Position numbers and translations under genes: made by a program. The notes under the pieces are model-generated. The model did no database searches. It was not told the origin of the DNA and saw nothing but the letters and a program-made list of their open reading frames with translations. Source: Sinanaerobacter sp. ZZT-01 (GTDB lineage Bacteria; Bacillota; Clostridia; Peptostreptococcales; Anaerovoracaceae). From it: a DNA stretch of 64,000 nucleotides. Each line of letters opens with the position of its first letter. Position 1 is the stretch's first letter. The DNA lies in contig NZ_CP141728.1 in the NCBI RefSeq assembly GCF_035621135.1, positions 1,364,001-1,428,000 of the forward strand, given 5' to 3'. Shown here in pieces: positions 50,632-59,282 of this stretch.

Positions 50632-51402
50632 ATGAATGTATTAGTTGCAAACGATGATGGAATCGAAGCGCAGGGAATTCGAGAGCTGGTCACAGCACTT
50701 GGAACGCGGAGCGATGTGAATATTTACCTTTGTGCTCCTGACCGCCAAAGAACGGCTTCCGGTCACGGAATTACAGTATCGGAGCCTTTACTCTTAAAAG
50801 AGTGGGACTTTGAGGGAGTAGAAAAAGCGTACTCTTGCTCTGGGACGCCAGCTGATTGTGTAAAGCTGGGATTACGTGCTTTTCGTGCATTGGGAATTGA
50901 AATGGATCTTGTTTATTCTGGGATTAATCATGGAGCAAATCTAGGTACGGACACTTTATATTCTGGGACTGTATCAGCAGCTATGGAAGGGGTTTTATGC
51001 GGAAAACCGTCTATTGCGATTTCTTCTTGCAGCCATCATCCGAAACATTTTGAAAGCTGTCATGAGATTGCAGTTCGCATGCTAGACTTTGCTCTAGAAT
51101 CATTGGATGAACATAGCATTGTAAATGTTAACATACCAGACTTACCAGAAGCGGAGATTAAAGGAATCCGGCTTGGAAGATTGGGTGAGCGTGAGTATGC
51201 TGACCATTTTAACCCAATAAAAAATGAAGGCGGAACGATTTTATATCAATATTCAGGGGAAGCTTTGACTTATAAAGGCTTATCAGAAGATGTAGATGTA
51301 GCAGCACATGAGCAAAGCTATATTACGGTGACGCCGTTACAGCATGACTTGACAAATTATAGAATTCTGGAAGAGATGAAAAAGCATCCGCTTTTTTTAT
51401 AA
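50632..51402 (+). CDS. surE: 5'/3'-nucleotidase SurE
   Basis: The 256-residue enzyme starts MNVLVANDDGIEAQGI, with the metal-binding Asp pair. It continues with CAPDRQRTASGHGIT, SGTPADCVKLGL and YSGINHGANLGTDTLYSGT, all SurE signatures. It dephosphorylates nucleoside monophosphates and helps survival in stationary phase. An extended -10 (TGGTATAAT, near 50548) in the 219-base gap upstream is its likely promoter; that gap holds nothing else. Length is normal. Confidence 0.95.
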   Translation: MNVLVANDDGIEAQGIRELVTALGTRSDVNIYLCAPDRQRTASGHGITVSEPLLLKEWDFEGVEKAYSCSGTPADCVKLGLRAFRALGIEMDLVYSGINHGANLGTDTLYSGTVSAAMEGVLCGKPSIAISSCSHHPKHFESCHEIAVRMLDFALESLDEHSIVNVNIPDLPEAEIKGIRLGRLGEREYADHFNPIKNEGGTILYQYSGEALTYKGLSEDVDVAAHEQSYITVTPLQHDLTNYRILEEMKKHPLFL

Positions 51403-51448
51403 TAGAGTAATTTTATGATTAAAAATTCGATAGATAAAGGAGAGACTG

Positions 51449-52024
51449 ATGGAAGTGAAAAAAATAAAAAAAGAAGAAGCGCTTATGGTTGCAATTGACT
51501 TTCAAGAAAAGTTGATGCCTGTGATGAATGAAAAAGAAGCACTGGAAGCAGCCATGGTAAAATTAGTGAAGGGATGCCGAACAATGGATGTTCCCATTCT
51601 TGTGACACAGCAATATACAAAAGGCCTTGGAGAAACAATTCCTTCGATTAATATGGCGTTGACAGAAGAGATTGCAGGGAAGACTGAGGCATATGAACCA
51701 TTTGAAAAAACAAGCTTTAGTGCAATGCGGCAGGCAGACTTTGCGGCTGAAATAAAAAAGCAAGACAGAAAAACGATCTTAGTAACAGGGATTGAATCCC
51801 ATATCTGCGTAGAGCAAACCGTGCTTGATTTACTGGATAATGGGTATCAAGTATTCGTTGTAGGTGATTGCATTTCTTCTAGAAAAGTGATGGATAAAGA
51901 ATATGCACAGCTTCGCATGATTGCTGCCGGTGCTGTCTTTACATCGATGGAATCCGTGCTGTTTGAATTGTGCGGAGGCGCGAAGGAAGCCGGGTTTAAA
52001 GGAATTTCGGCAATTATAAAATAA
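51449..52024 (+). CDS. Isochorismatase-family cysteine hydrolase
   Basis: The 191-residue protein has the family triad: Asp in VAIDFQEKLM, Lys in FEKTSFSAM and Cys in GIESHICVEQTVLDLL. Members hydrolyse amides or vinyl ethers (nicotinamidase, isochorismatase, YcaC-like), and the substrate is not predictable here. AAAGGAGAGACTG precedes the ATG. It is 46 bases after surE and ends at a terminator. Confidence 0.9.
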   Translation: MEVKKIKKEEALMVAIDFQEKLMPVMNEKEALEAAMVKLVKGCRTMDVPILVTQQYTKGLGETIPSINMALTEEIAGKTEAYEPFEKTSFSAMRQADFAAEIKKQDRKTILVTGIESHICVEQTVLDLLDNGYQVFVVGDCISSRKVMDKEYAQLRMIAAGAVFTSMESVLFELCGGAKEAGFKGISAIIK

Positions 52025-52068
52025 AATCGTACACGATTGTGACGAGAAGGACAAGATTATAAGCTGAT

Positions 52069-52098
52069 AAAAACCCACGCATTCAGCGGGGGTTTTTC
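52069..52098 (+). terminator. Terminator after the isochorismatase gene
   Basis: AAAAACCC-A-CGC and GCG-GGGGTTTTT form a stem with loop ATTCA and a T-run. Its 3' edge lies only 16 bases before the next start codon. Confidence 0.75.
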
Positions 52099-52113
52099 AA
52101 AATGGGAGAGAGT

Positions 52114-53052
52114 ATGTATTTATTTAAAAATAAGATTACGTTAGAAAACAGAGAAATATTAGAGGAATACCTTGGAAGCTATGAGTATAAAACCTCAGGC
52201 TTGTCATTTAGTTCTCTTTATATGTGGAGAAACATCAATTACTTTAGCTGGGAGATTTTTGGAGACTATCTTTGTATTGCTGGGATGAGCCAGTTGGAAG
52301 AAGACAAAGAAGAGCCTTTTTTACTTCCCCCTTTAACCAAAACCGGATTTTATGAAACGGAAGGTCTGAGGTATTCTATCTTAGAAGCAAAAAAAGCATT
52401 TGAAGAATGTGGGTTTGTCTGTACCCTGCGTCTGGTTCCCATTCAAATAATGGAAGCAATTAAAGCAGCATTTTCAAAAGAAATGCTGATTATTGCTGAT
52501 CGTGCAAATTATGACTATCTTTATCTGACTAAGGACTTAATTCAGCTTTCTGGAAGAGAATTTCACAGCAAAAGAAATCATTTAAATTATTTCTTAAATC
52601 ATTACGACTATAAATATGTACCATTAACTTCGTCGATGGCAGAGAAGGCAGAAGCATTTATCAAGGAGTTTAATGAAAGAAAGAATTTGTCTGGTCATGA
52701 ACGTGAGCTTCTGCTCATGGAGGAAGTGGCTATGAAAGATGTATTTCATAATTTAGAAAAAGTAGGTTACCATGCGGGAGCAATTTTGATTGATGATAAA
52801 ATAGAAGCATTAAGCATCGGGGGAAATTTAGGAAAAAGAACGGTTACGGTACACGTCGAGAAGGCAAATATTGAGTTTAGAGGTTTATACCAGGCAATTA
52901 ACAATGAATTTTCAAAGAACGTAGCTTGTAGAGTAAAGTATATTAATAGAGAAGAAGATATGGGGATTCTAGGATTGCGTAAGGCAAAACTTTCGTATAA
53001 TCCTATCAAGCTTGTGGAAAAGTATATTGGCGTTTTTAAGGCGGATTTGTAA
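52114..53052 (+). CDS. DUF2156 (phosphatidylglycerol lysyltransferase C-terminal-like) protein
   Basis: The 312-residue protein is soluble and matches DUF2156, an acyltransferase-type fold related to MprF and FemX enzymes: SSLYMWRNINYFSWEIFGDY, HSKRNHLNYFLNHYDY and EKANIEFRGLYQAINNEF. MprF enzymes move lysine from tRNA to lipid, but this protein lacks membrane helices, so its acceptor is unknown. The second ATG, after GGGAGAG, is the better start. Confidence 0.88.
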   Translation: MYLFKNKITLENREILEEYLGSYEYKTSGLSFSSLYMWRNINYFSWEIFGDYLCIAGMSQLEEDKEEPFLLPPLTKTGFYETEGLRYSILEAKKAFEECGFVCTLRLVPIQIMEAIKAAFSKEMLIIADRANYDYLYLTKDLIQLSGREFHSKRNHLNYFLNHYDYKYVPLTSSMAEKAEAFIKEFNERKNLSGHERELLLMEEVAMKDVFHNLEKVGYHAGAILIDDKIEALSIGGNLGKRTVTVHVEKANIEFRGLYQAINNEFSKNVACRVKYINREEDMGILGLRKAKLSYNPIKLVEKYIGVFKADL

Positions 53053-53359
53053 TATTTCGGAATTTTATGTCTTGATTATTAGTTTTTGCAAAATTATTTT
53101 TCAAAGTGTTTTCGTAAAAATTTGTAACTTTGTTAAATATTTATCGATTAACGCAATAGAAATTAAGGAGATTAGGTGAAAATTACTTAAAATATATTGC
53201 AAAGAGGTCGTTTTTTGAATATCTTGATAGCCTCTTAGGGGTATTGTCTTTTTAAATGGAAAATGATATGATAACAATTACAATGCAAAATAATTCGAAA
53301 AATTTTAGGTTTTTTGAATGAATAGGCATAAATATTAAATTATTTTAGGAGGAAATGAA
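53053..53359 (+). promoter_or_regulatory. Intergenic region with thiolase promoter
   Basis: The 307-base gap has no gene. TTGTCT (53244-53249) and TATGAT (53267-53272), spaced by 17 bases, are a likely promoter, giving an 80-base leader. A loose dyad GTTAA/TTAAC with an 11-base spacer near 53131-53151 is upstream. Confidence 0.6.
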
Positions 53360-54538
53360 ATGAGAGAAGTAGTAATTGTGAGTGCAGCTAGAACTCCAAT
53401 CGGTAGCTTTGGCGGAACACTGAAGTCCACACCAGCTGTAACATTAGGTACTGTTGCAGTAAAAGAAGCAATCAAAAGAGCAGGAATTAAGCCGGAACAG
53501 GTTGATGAAGTCGTACTTGGAAATGTACTTCAGGGTGGACTTGGACAGAACATTGCAAGACAGATCTCTATGGGCGCTGGAATTCCAAAGGAAGTACCGG
53601 CAATGACGCTTAATAAGGTTTGTGGATCTGGACTTCGTTCAGTAAGTCTTGCCGCTCAAATTATTAAGGCTGGTGATGCTGATGTTGTCGTTTGCGGTGG
53701 TGCTGAAAGCATGAGCATGGCTCCATATGTTGTTCCATCTTCCAGATGGGGAGCTAGAATGGGCGATACGAAGATGATTGACATGATGGTACATGATGGA
53801 TTGACAGATGCATTTAACGGTTACCACATGGGTATCACTGCAGAGAATGTTGCAGAGCAGTGGGGTCTGACAAGAGAGCAGCTTGATGAATTCTCTGTAA
53901 AATCTCAGAATAAAGCAGAAGCAGCAGTAAAAGCCGGAAAATTCAAGGATGAGATTGTACCGGTTGAAATTCCTCAGAGAAAAGGTGATCCAATCGTATT
54001 CGATACCGATGAATTCCCTAAGTTTGGATCTACGATAGAAAAGGTTGCTAAATTAAAGCCTGCATTTAAAAAAGATGGTGTAGTAACTGCAGCGAACGCT
54101 TCTGGTATCAATGACAGTGGTGCAGCATTGGTTGTTATGTCTAAGGAAAAGGCAGATGAACTTGGTTTGAGTTACCTTTGCACAATTAAGTCTTATGCAT
54201 CTGCTGGTGTAGACCCTTCAATTATGGGTATCGGACCAATTCCTTCTTCTAGAAAAGCAATGGAAAAAGCTGGTATTACCATGGATAATATCGACTTAGT
54301 AGAAGCAAATGAAGCATTTGCAGCACAGTCCTTGGCAGTAGGAAAGGATCTTGCGATTCCTGAAGAAAAGCTGAATGTAAACGGTGGAGCAATTGCCCTT
54401 GGACATCCGATCGGAGCTTCCGGTGCAAGAATCTTAATTTCTCTGATCTTTGAAATGAAGAAGAGAAATGCACATACCGGTTTAGCGACTCTTTGCATCG
54501 GCGGAGGTCAAGGAACTGCATTAATCGTAGAGATGTAA
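53360..54538 (+). CDS. thlA: Acetyl-CoA acetyltransferase (thiolase)
   Basis: The 392-residue thiolase has the nucleophilic Cys in [11 protein letters not shown], His in [11 protein letters not shown] and the second Cys in LCIGGGQG. It condenses two acetyl-CoA to acetoacetyl-CoA, the first step toward butyrate in clostridia, or runs in reverse. Codon use is very regular (aga, gga, gca, ctt), suggesting high expression. AGGAGGAAATGAA precedes the start. It is a single-gene unit, and none of the later butyrate genes is in the window. Confidence 0.95.
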   Translation: MREVVIVSAARTPIGSFGGTLKSTPAVTLGTVAVKEAIKRAGIKPEQVDEVVLGNVLQGGLGQNIARQISMGAGIPKEVPAMTLNKVCGSGLRSVSLAAQIIKAGDADVVVCGGAESMSMAPYVVPSSRWGARMGDTKMIDMMVHDGLTDAFNGYHMGITAENVAEQWGLTREQLDEFSVKSQNKAEAAVKAGKFKDEIVPVEIPQRKGDPIVFDTDEFPKFGSTIEKVAKLKPAFKKDGVVTAANASGINDSGAALVVMSKEKADELGLSYLCTIKSYASAGVDPSIMGIGPIPSSRKAMEKAGITMDNIDLVEANEAFAAQSLAVGKDLAIPEEKLNVNGGAIALGHPIGASGARILISLIFEMKKRNAHTGLATLCIGGGQGTALIVEM

Positions 54539-54555
54539 ATACTTACTTATAGGTG

Positions 54556-54595
54556 AAAAGGGGCTGTCTCAAAATAATTGAGACGGTCCTTTTTA
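54556..54595 (+). terminator. Terminator of the thiolase gene
   Basis: GGGGCTGTCTCAA and TTGAGACGGTCC pair with a wobble around a short loop, followed by five Ts. Confidence 0.85.
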
Positions 54596-54596
54596 A

Positions 54597-54988
54597 TAAA
54601 AAAAAATATGCTTTTTTTCTTTTGTCCTTTAAGAAGGCAATAGAAAGAAGCATATTTGTTTCATATTCTACAATGGTGTTGATTAAAAAGCAGAAAACAA
54701 ATATAATGAGGATGAGGCATCTTATGCTTCATAAACAGACGAAATAAAGTTTTTGAATATTCTATTTAGATTTTCTAACAATTAAAAGGCTTAAAAGTAG
54801 AGGCTGTTGTAATTAACCGTTTTTAGTATATGCTTACATAGTGAAACATTTGAAATAGATTACATGTATATAATACAAATTTGGGAAAAATGTCATAAAG
54901 TACATATAGAATTATGCTCTTGTAAATGGATACAAGAGATATTAGTTTAAAGAAGAAGGACATAATGTAGTCTTAGGAGAAACGGATT
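54597..54988 (+). other. Intergenic region with a dyad before the sigma-54 activator gene
   Basis: Nearly 400 AT-rich bases without a credible gene; a 64-codon frame here has no ribosome binding site. The perfect dyad CTCTTGTA-AATGGA-TACAAGAG (54917-54938) lies 50 bases before the activator gene and may be an operator. Confidence 0.5.
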
Positions 54989-56362
54989 ATGATAACAAAA
55001 CATTTGGAAATAATGGAAGAGATATATGAGAAATTTGATGCGGTGATGATTGTTAACGCTGAAGGAGTTATAGAGTATTCAGTTCGATTTGATCAAAATA
55101 TGAACAAACATATAAATGAAGGATATACGGGTAAACATATATTTGAAGTATATCCTGATTTAAAAAAAGAAAAAAGTACATTTTGGAGAGTTATTACATA
55201 TGGTAAATCAATAATAGATGAATTGCAGGTTATTACGGATTATAACAATAACACTTTCAAATACATTACGTCTGCCTATCCTCTAAAATATGGAGATAAA
55301 ATCGTGGGCATGATAGAAGGAACAACTATCTTGTCAATAAATGGAAAAAAGTGGGACAGTAGTAAAAGTAATTCCGATGAAAAAGAAGAAAGACTGTATC
55401 AATTGGACGATATCATTACGAATAATTCCAAAATGAAAGATATAAAAGAATTTATTTCAAAAGTTTCAATAGGTAATTCAACGGTCATGATAATAGGAGA
55501 TACAGGCTCAGGAAAAGAGTTAGTTGCACAATCAATACATACGCATAGTTTGCGAAGCAAAGGACCGTTTGTTTCACAAAACTGTTCTGCAATACCCGTC
55601 AACTTGTTTGAAAGCATGTTATTTGGTACTGAAAAAGGGAGTTTTACTGGTGCGGAGCAGAAGAAAGGTTTGTTTGAATTAGCTAATGGAGGGACGTTAT
55701 TTTTTGATGAGCTAAATTCCATGGATATTGTATTACAAGGGAAAATCTTAAAAGTAATAGAAGAAAAAAAGGTTCGGAGAATCGGTGGTCAAAAGGAAAT
55801 AAAAATTGACGTACGTATTATTTCGGCTATGAATAAAAAACCATTTGATCTGGTAGAAAGTGGTGAAATGAGAGCAGATTTATTTTATCGCTTAGGGGTT
55901 GTGCAAATTAATTTGCCAGGATTATCTGAAAGAAAAGATGATATACCGTTATTGATCAAACATTTTATTAATATATTCAATCAGCAATCTCATAAAAGAG
56001 TCATCGGAGTAAGTGATATTGCAGAAAACATTCTTATAAACTATTCATGGCCAGGAAATGTAAGAGAGTTACGCAATGCTATTGAGTATGGGTTTAATGT
56101 TATAAACGGAGAAAGTATTACAGTAAATGAAATACCAGATTATATTTTGTATGGCGCAAGCATAAGCAATTCCGAAGATGAAAAATTTAATGCAGAAATA
56201 CTAGAACAATTCTCCTATTCGGAGTTAATGAATAGATACGAAAAAAATATAATATTAGCAGCACTGAATAGTTCAGACAATATTAGTGAAGCTGCTAAAA
56301 AATTACGTATTAGCAGGCAAGTGTTAAATTATAAGATGACAAAGCATAATTTAAGTAAATAA
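54989..56362 (+). CDS. Sigma-54-dependent transcriptional activator
   Basis: The 457-residue protein has an N-terminal sensor domain of PAS type (about 10-115) and a sigma-54 AAA+ domain (about 135-370). It ends in a Fis-type helix-turn-helix (about 410-455, AAKKLRISRQVLNYKM). Walker A is GDTGSGKELVAQS. The sigma-54 contact loop reads GSFTGA, where GAFTGA is usual, and Walker B is LFFDELNSM. It should bind upstream sites and open promoters held by sigma-54 polymerase. The ureohydrolase gene directly downstream has such a promoter, so it is the probable target. Confidence 0.93.
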   Translation: MITKHLEIMEEIYEKFDAVMIVNAEGVIEYSVRFDQNMNKHINEGYTGKHIFEVYPDLKKEKSTFWRVITYGKSIIDELQVITDYNNNTFKYITSAYPLKYGDKIVGMIEGTTILSINGKKWDSSKSNSDEKEERLYQLDDIITNNSKMKDIKEFISKVSIGNSTVMIIGDTGSGKELVAQSIHTHSLRSKGPFVSQNCSAIPVNLFESMLFGTEKGSFTGAEQKKGLFELANGGTLFFDELNSMDIVLQGKILKVIEEKKVRRIGGQKEIKIDVRIISAMNKKPFDLVESGEMRADLFYRLGVVQINLPGLSERKDDIPLLIKHFINIFNQQSHKRVIGVSDIAENILINYSWPGNVRELRNAIEYGFNVINGESITVNEIPDYILYGASISNSEDEKFNAEILEQFSYSELMNRYEKNIILAALNSSDNISEAAKKLRISRQVLNYKMTKHNLSK

Positions 56363-56376
56363 AATATGTATTCTGT

Positions 56377-56430
56377 AAAAAAGGCAAAAAAAATTGCACA
56401 AAATGTAAAAATTTTTTTTGCCTTTTTTAT
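56377..56430 (+). terminator. Terminator of the sigma-54 activator gene
   Basis: A perfect 19-bp inverted repeat (56377-56395 with 56410-56428), made of A/T runs around GGC/GCC, ends in six Ts. Confidence 0.88.
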
Positions 56431-56464
56431 TTTTTTGTATATAAAAAAATCACTAAGAGATAAA

Positions 56465-56540
56465 GAATGTGATAAAAACATTCATATTTAAGGAATAAAA
56501 CCAAATATTTAATACTTTAGCATGTTGGCATAGATATTGC
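56465..56540 (+). promoter_or_regulatory. Sigma-54 promoter and upstream activator-type dyad
   Basis: TTGGCAT-AGATA-TTGC (56525-56540) matches the sigma-54 -24/-12 consensus TGGCAC-N5-TTGC with one change. The dyad GAATGT-GATAAAA-ACATTC (56465-56483) lies about 60 bases upstream, in the position of an activator site. It precedes the ureohydrolase gene. Confidence 0.8.
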
Positions 56541-56596
56541 GCTACTAATAACTGCAAATAATTGCAAAATATTTTTTAGAGAAAAGGAGCAAAAAA

Positions 56597-57520
56597 ATGT
56601 TAACTAAAGACGAACTTACAAAAACAAATAAAATTTGGTGTGGTATGAATAAGCCGGATATCACAGAAGATGAGGCAGATGTAGTCATTTTTGGTATTCC
56701 GTATGATGAAGCAGTAAGTTATAGAAAGGGTGCGGCAGAAACGCCTTCGGTTTTAAGGGCAAATACACTTCATTCTACAGAAGTAACTGAAGACGGTGAG
56801 CGATTGGATATACTTAATATTCATGATGCAGGAGATTTTTTGGAAAAAGACAGAGAACAACTTTTTAAACAAGTTGAGGAATATGTATGTGAATTAGTTA
56901 AAAAAGAAAAATTCTTTACTATGATTGGTGGAGATCATTCAGTAACAATACCTGTTGAGGCAGGAATAGATAAAGCAGTAGATGAACCTTTTGGAATAAT
57001 TCATGTTGATTCACACCCTGATATGTGTGATGAATTGGGGGGAGACAAATATTCTCATGGAGCTGTGCAAAGAAGAGCATTAGAATTAAAAAATGTGGTT
57101 GATTCAGAAAGCATCTCTTTTGTAGGGATTAGATCGTTAGAAATAGATGAAATAAATTACTTTGCCGAAAATAAATGTAACGTACACAATGCAAAAGAAT
57201 GTTACAAAAAAGGCATTGAAAAAGTAGCAGAAGAAGTCATAGAAGAAATGAAAAGATTTAAAAAAGTGTATCTGACAGTTGATATTGACAGTTTAGATCC
57301 AGCATATGCAGCAGGCACAGGAACACTACAAATTGGTGGATTATCAAGCAGAGAAATGCTGATATTCTTAGAAAAAATATTTGAAAAATTGCCTATTATT
57401 GCAATGGATGTCGTAGAAGTAGCGCCACCTCTTGATTCCACACTAAATGCTATGTTTGCAGCACGAAGAATAATTACTGAATGTTGGGGATTCAATATGA
57501 AAAAAAATAAGAAAAAATAA
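56597..57520 (+). CDS. Ureohydrolase, agmatinase/arginase family
   Basis: The 307-residue enzyme carries all binuclear manganese ligands: His in IGGDHSVTIP, Asp-x-His-x-Asp in HVDSHPD and the Asp pair in DIDSLDP. Family members hydrolyse agmatine, guanidinobutyrate, guanidinopropionate, formimidoylglutamate or arginine to an amine and urea-type product. The SHPD and DPAYAAGTGTLQIGG segments differ slightly from typical agmatinase, so the substrate is open. A sigma-54 promoter precedes it and an NhaC-type transporter follows after 136 bases. GGAGC precedes the start. Confidence 0.88.
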   Translation: MLTKDELTKTNKIWCGMNKPDITEDEADVVIFGIPYDEAVSYRKGAAETPSVLRANTLHSTEVTEDGERLDILNIHDAGDFLEKDREQLFKQVEEYVCELVKKEKFFTMIGGDHSVTIPVEAGIDKAVDEPFGIIHVDSHPDMCDELGGDKYSHGAVQRRALELKNVVDSESISFVGIRSLEIDEINYFAENKCNVHNAKECYKKGIEKVAEEVIEEMKRFKKVYLTVDIDSLDPAYAAGTGTLQIGGLSSREMLIFLEKIFEKLPIIAMDVVEVAPPLDSTLNAMFAARRIITECWGFNMKKNKKK

Positions 57521-57656
57521 ATGAATATATATAGAAGTAGGTAGGCTAATTATATGAAGCCAACTGGTTAATCCACAACATCTAGATAAATTATAGTAAA
57601 TAAAAGATCAAATAAAACTTAAAATTTACTATGTTATTATTATATAGGAGGTAAAA

Positions 57657-59039
57657 ATGGAGTATGGAATTATAAGTTTAGTGCCAGTTCTGGTTATTCT
57701 AGCAGTTGCAATAATTACGAGAAAAACAACTTCTTCGCTACTTTTGGGAGTAGTGGTTGCTTACATTATAATGCATGGATTGAATTTTGTTTATCCATTT
57801 ATAGATTTGATTTATGAAGTTTGTACGGATCCAGATACAATTTGGGTAATCGCATTTAGCTCTTTAATTGGAGTTGTTATTGCACTTTTGGAAATGTCAG
57901 GAGCGATGAGTGCAGTTACAAATATTTTAGTTAAATATTCTAATACACAGAAGAAAAGTAAAATTGCTATGTGGATATTAGGCGTGTTACTTTTCATAGA
58001 TGACTATTTAAGTGTAAGTGTAAGAGGAGCTATGTCTAAAATATTCGATGAAAACAAAGTTCCAAGGGTAATGTTTGCTTATATATTGGATTCAACGGCA
58101 TCACCCCTCTGTATACTTGTACCGATTACTACATGGGCAATATTTTATCAGAGCGTATTTGGAGGATTTGAGGAATTAAGTTCTTATGGAACCGCATATG
58201 GTATGTATTTAAATGCTATACCTTTTATGTTTTATGGATGGATAGCTTTGATTATTTGCTTATTGGTTGCTATGGATATTATACCGCCTATAGGTGCGAT
58301 GAAAAAGGAATATGAGAGAGCTGAGAGAACAGGAAAACTATATTCTGATGCAAGCGATCACTTAAATACTACCAATGCTGAAAATAGTAGTTCAGAAAAA
58401 GAGGATAATCGTTCTGACTTAGTAAAGATATTATGTTTTGTAATACCTGTAGCAATACTAGTAACTATTTCTATAGTTACAGGAGATGTTCTTATGGCAG
58501 AATTGGTCACGATTGCAGCTTCATATGTCCTGTATCTAGTAACTAAATCAGCAAATTGGAATGAGTTAATGGAAGCATCATTTAAAGGTGTAAATGACAT
58601 GCTAATTATGGTATTAATAATTATTGCAGCTTTAATGGTAAAAACAACATTAATACAGATTGGTTTACCTGATTTTGTCATAGAAGTGGCAAAACCATAT
58701 ATGAGTCCAGCATTGCTACCTGCAATTACATTTGCTATTTGTGGTGTGCTTTCTTTTGCGACTGGAAGTACATGGGGAGTTACGGTTGCTGCAGGTACGA
58801 TATTAGTACCTCTTTGTGTAGCAATAGCTGCTAATCCGATATTACTAATCGCTGCAATAGTATCAGGTGCTGCATTTGGTGCTCATATCTGTTTTTATGC
58901 CGATGTAACAGTATTCTCATCTATTGTATCAAAAGTTGATAATATGGATCATGCGATAACGCAGTTGCCGTATGGACTGATAAGTGCAGGTCTGTCCTTA
59001 ATATTATTCGTTATAGCTGGCTATGCATATGTGATTTAA
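57657..59039 (+). CDS. NhaC-type transporter near the ureohydrolase gene
   Basis: The 460-residue membrane protein has about eleven helices. Family motifs include FIDDYLSVSVRGAMSKIFDE, YILDSTASPLCILVPITTWA and FATGSTWGVTVAAGTILVP. It is only distantly like the NhaC-type protein at 47724. Position after a ureohydrolase gene suggests it carries the guanidino substrate or product, with sodium or proton coupling; that is inference. AGGAGGTAAAA precedes the start. The whole stretch from 54989 looks more AT-rich than its surroundings. Confidence 0.82.
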   Translation: MEYGIISLVPVLVILAVAIITRKTTSSLLLGVVVAYIIMHGLNFVYPFIDLIYEVCTDPDTIWVIAFSSLIGVVIALLEMSGAMSAVTNILVKYSNTQKKSKIAMWILGVLLFIDDYLSVSVRGAMSKIFDENKVPRVMFAYILDSTASPLCILVPITTWAIFYQSVFGGFEELSSYGTAYGMYLNAIPFMFYGWIALIICLLVAMDIIPPIGAMKKEYERAERTGKLYSDASDHLNTTNAENSSSEKEDNRSDLVKILCFVIPVAILVTISIVTGDVLMAELVTIAASYVLYLVTKSANWNELMEASFKGVNDMLIMVLIIIAALMVKTTLIQIGLPDFVIEVAKPYMSPALLPAITFAICGVLSFATGSTWGVTVAAGTILVPLCVAIAANPILLIAAIVSGAAFGAHICFYADVTVFSSIVSKVDNMDHAITQLPYGLISAGLSLILFVIAGYAYVI

Positions 59040-59116
59040 AAAATATATTGAAATTGAGAGCAAATTATGGAGGACTGATCGAATCGCCTCCTGGTATCAT
59101 TGCCTAATTTTAAACT

Positions 59117-59150
59117 AAAAAACGGTTTCTTCGGAGGCCGTTTTTTTATT
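59117..59150 (+). terminator. Terminator after the NhaC-type gene
   Basis: AAAAAACGG and CCGTTTTTT pair, the stem continuing to a TTCG tetraloop, with a long T-run. The remainder of the 243-base gap holds nothing. Confidence 0.85.
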
Positions 59151-59282
59151 TTTTCACAAAAAAATTGAGAGCTTCATAGATAACACTAAATTTACCGGTA
59201 CCAGTGTGCATTAAAAAAGGCAGGAGAAAAAAATTTTCATCCCGCCTAAAAAAAGATGGTTGGTTTCATTTATAATAAGATT

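Noticed and set aside
53131-53151. Possible Rex operator upstream of thiolase (GTTAA..TTAAC)
   Set aside because: The half-sites are 11 bases apart while Rex sites need a much shorter spacing, and the half-sites are incomplete.
54553-54747. 64-codon open frame after the thiolase gene
   Set aside because: It starts inside the thiolase terminator, has no ribosome binding site and no recognisable sequence features.
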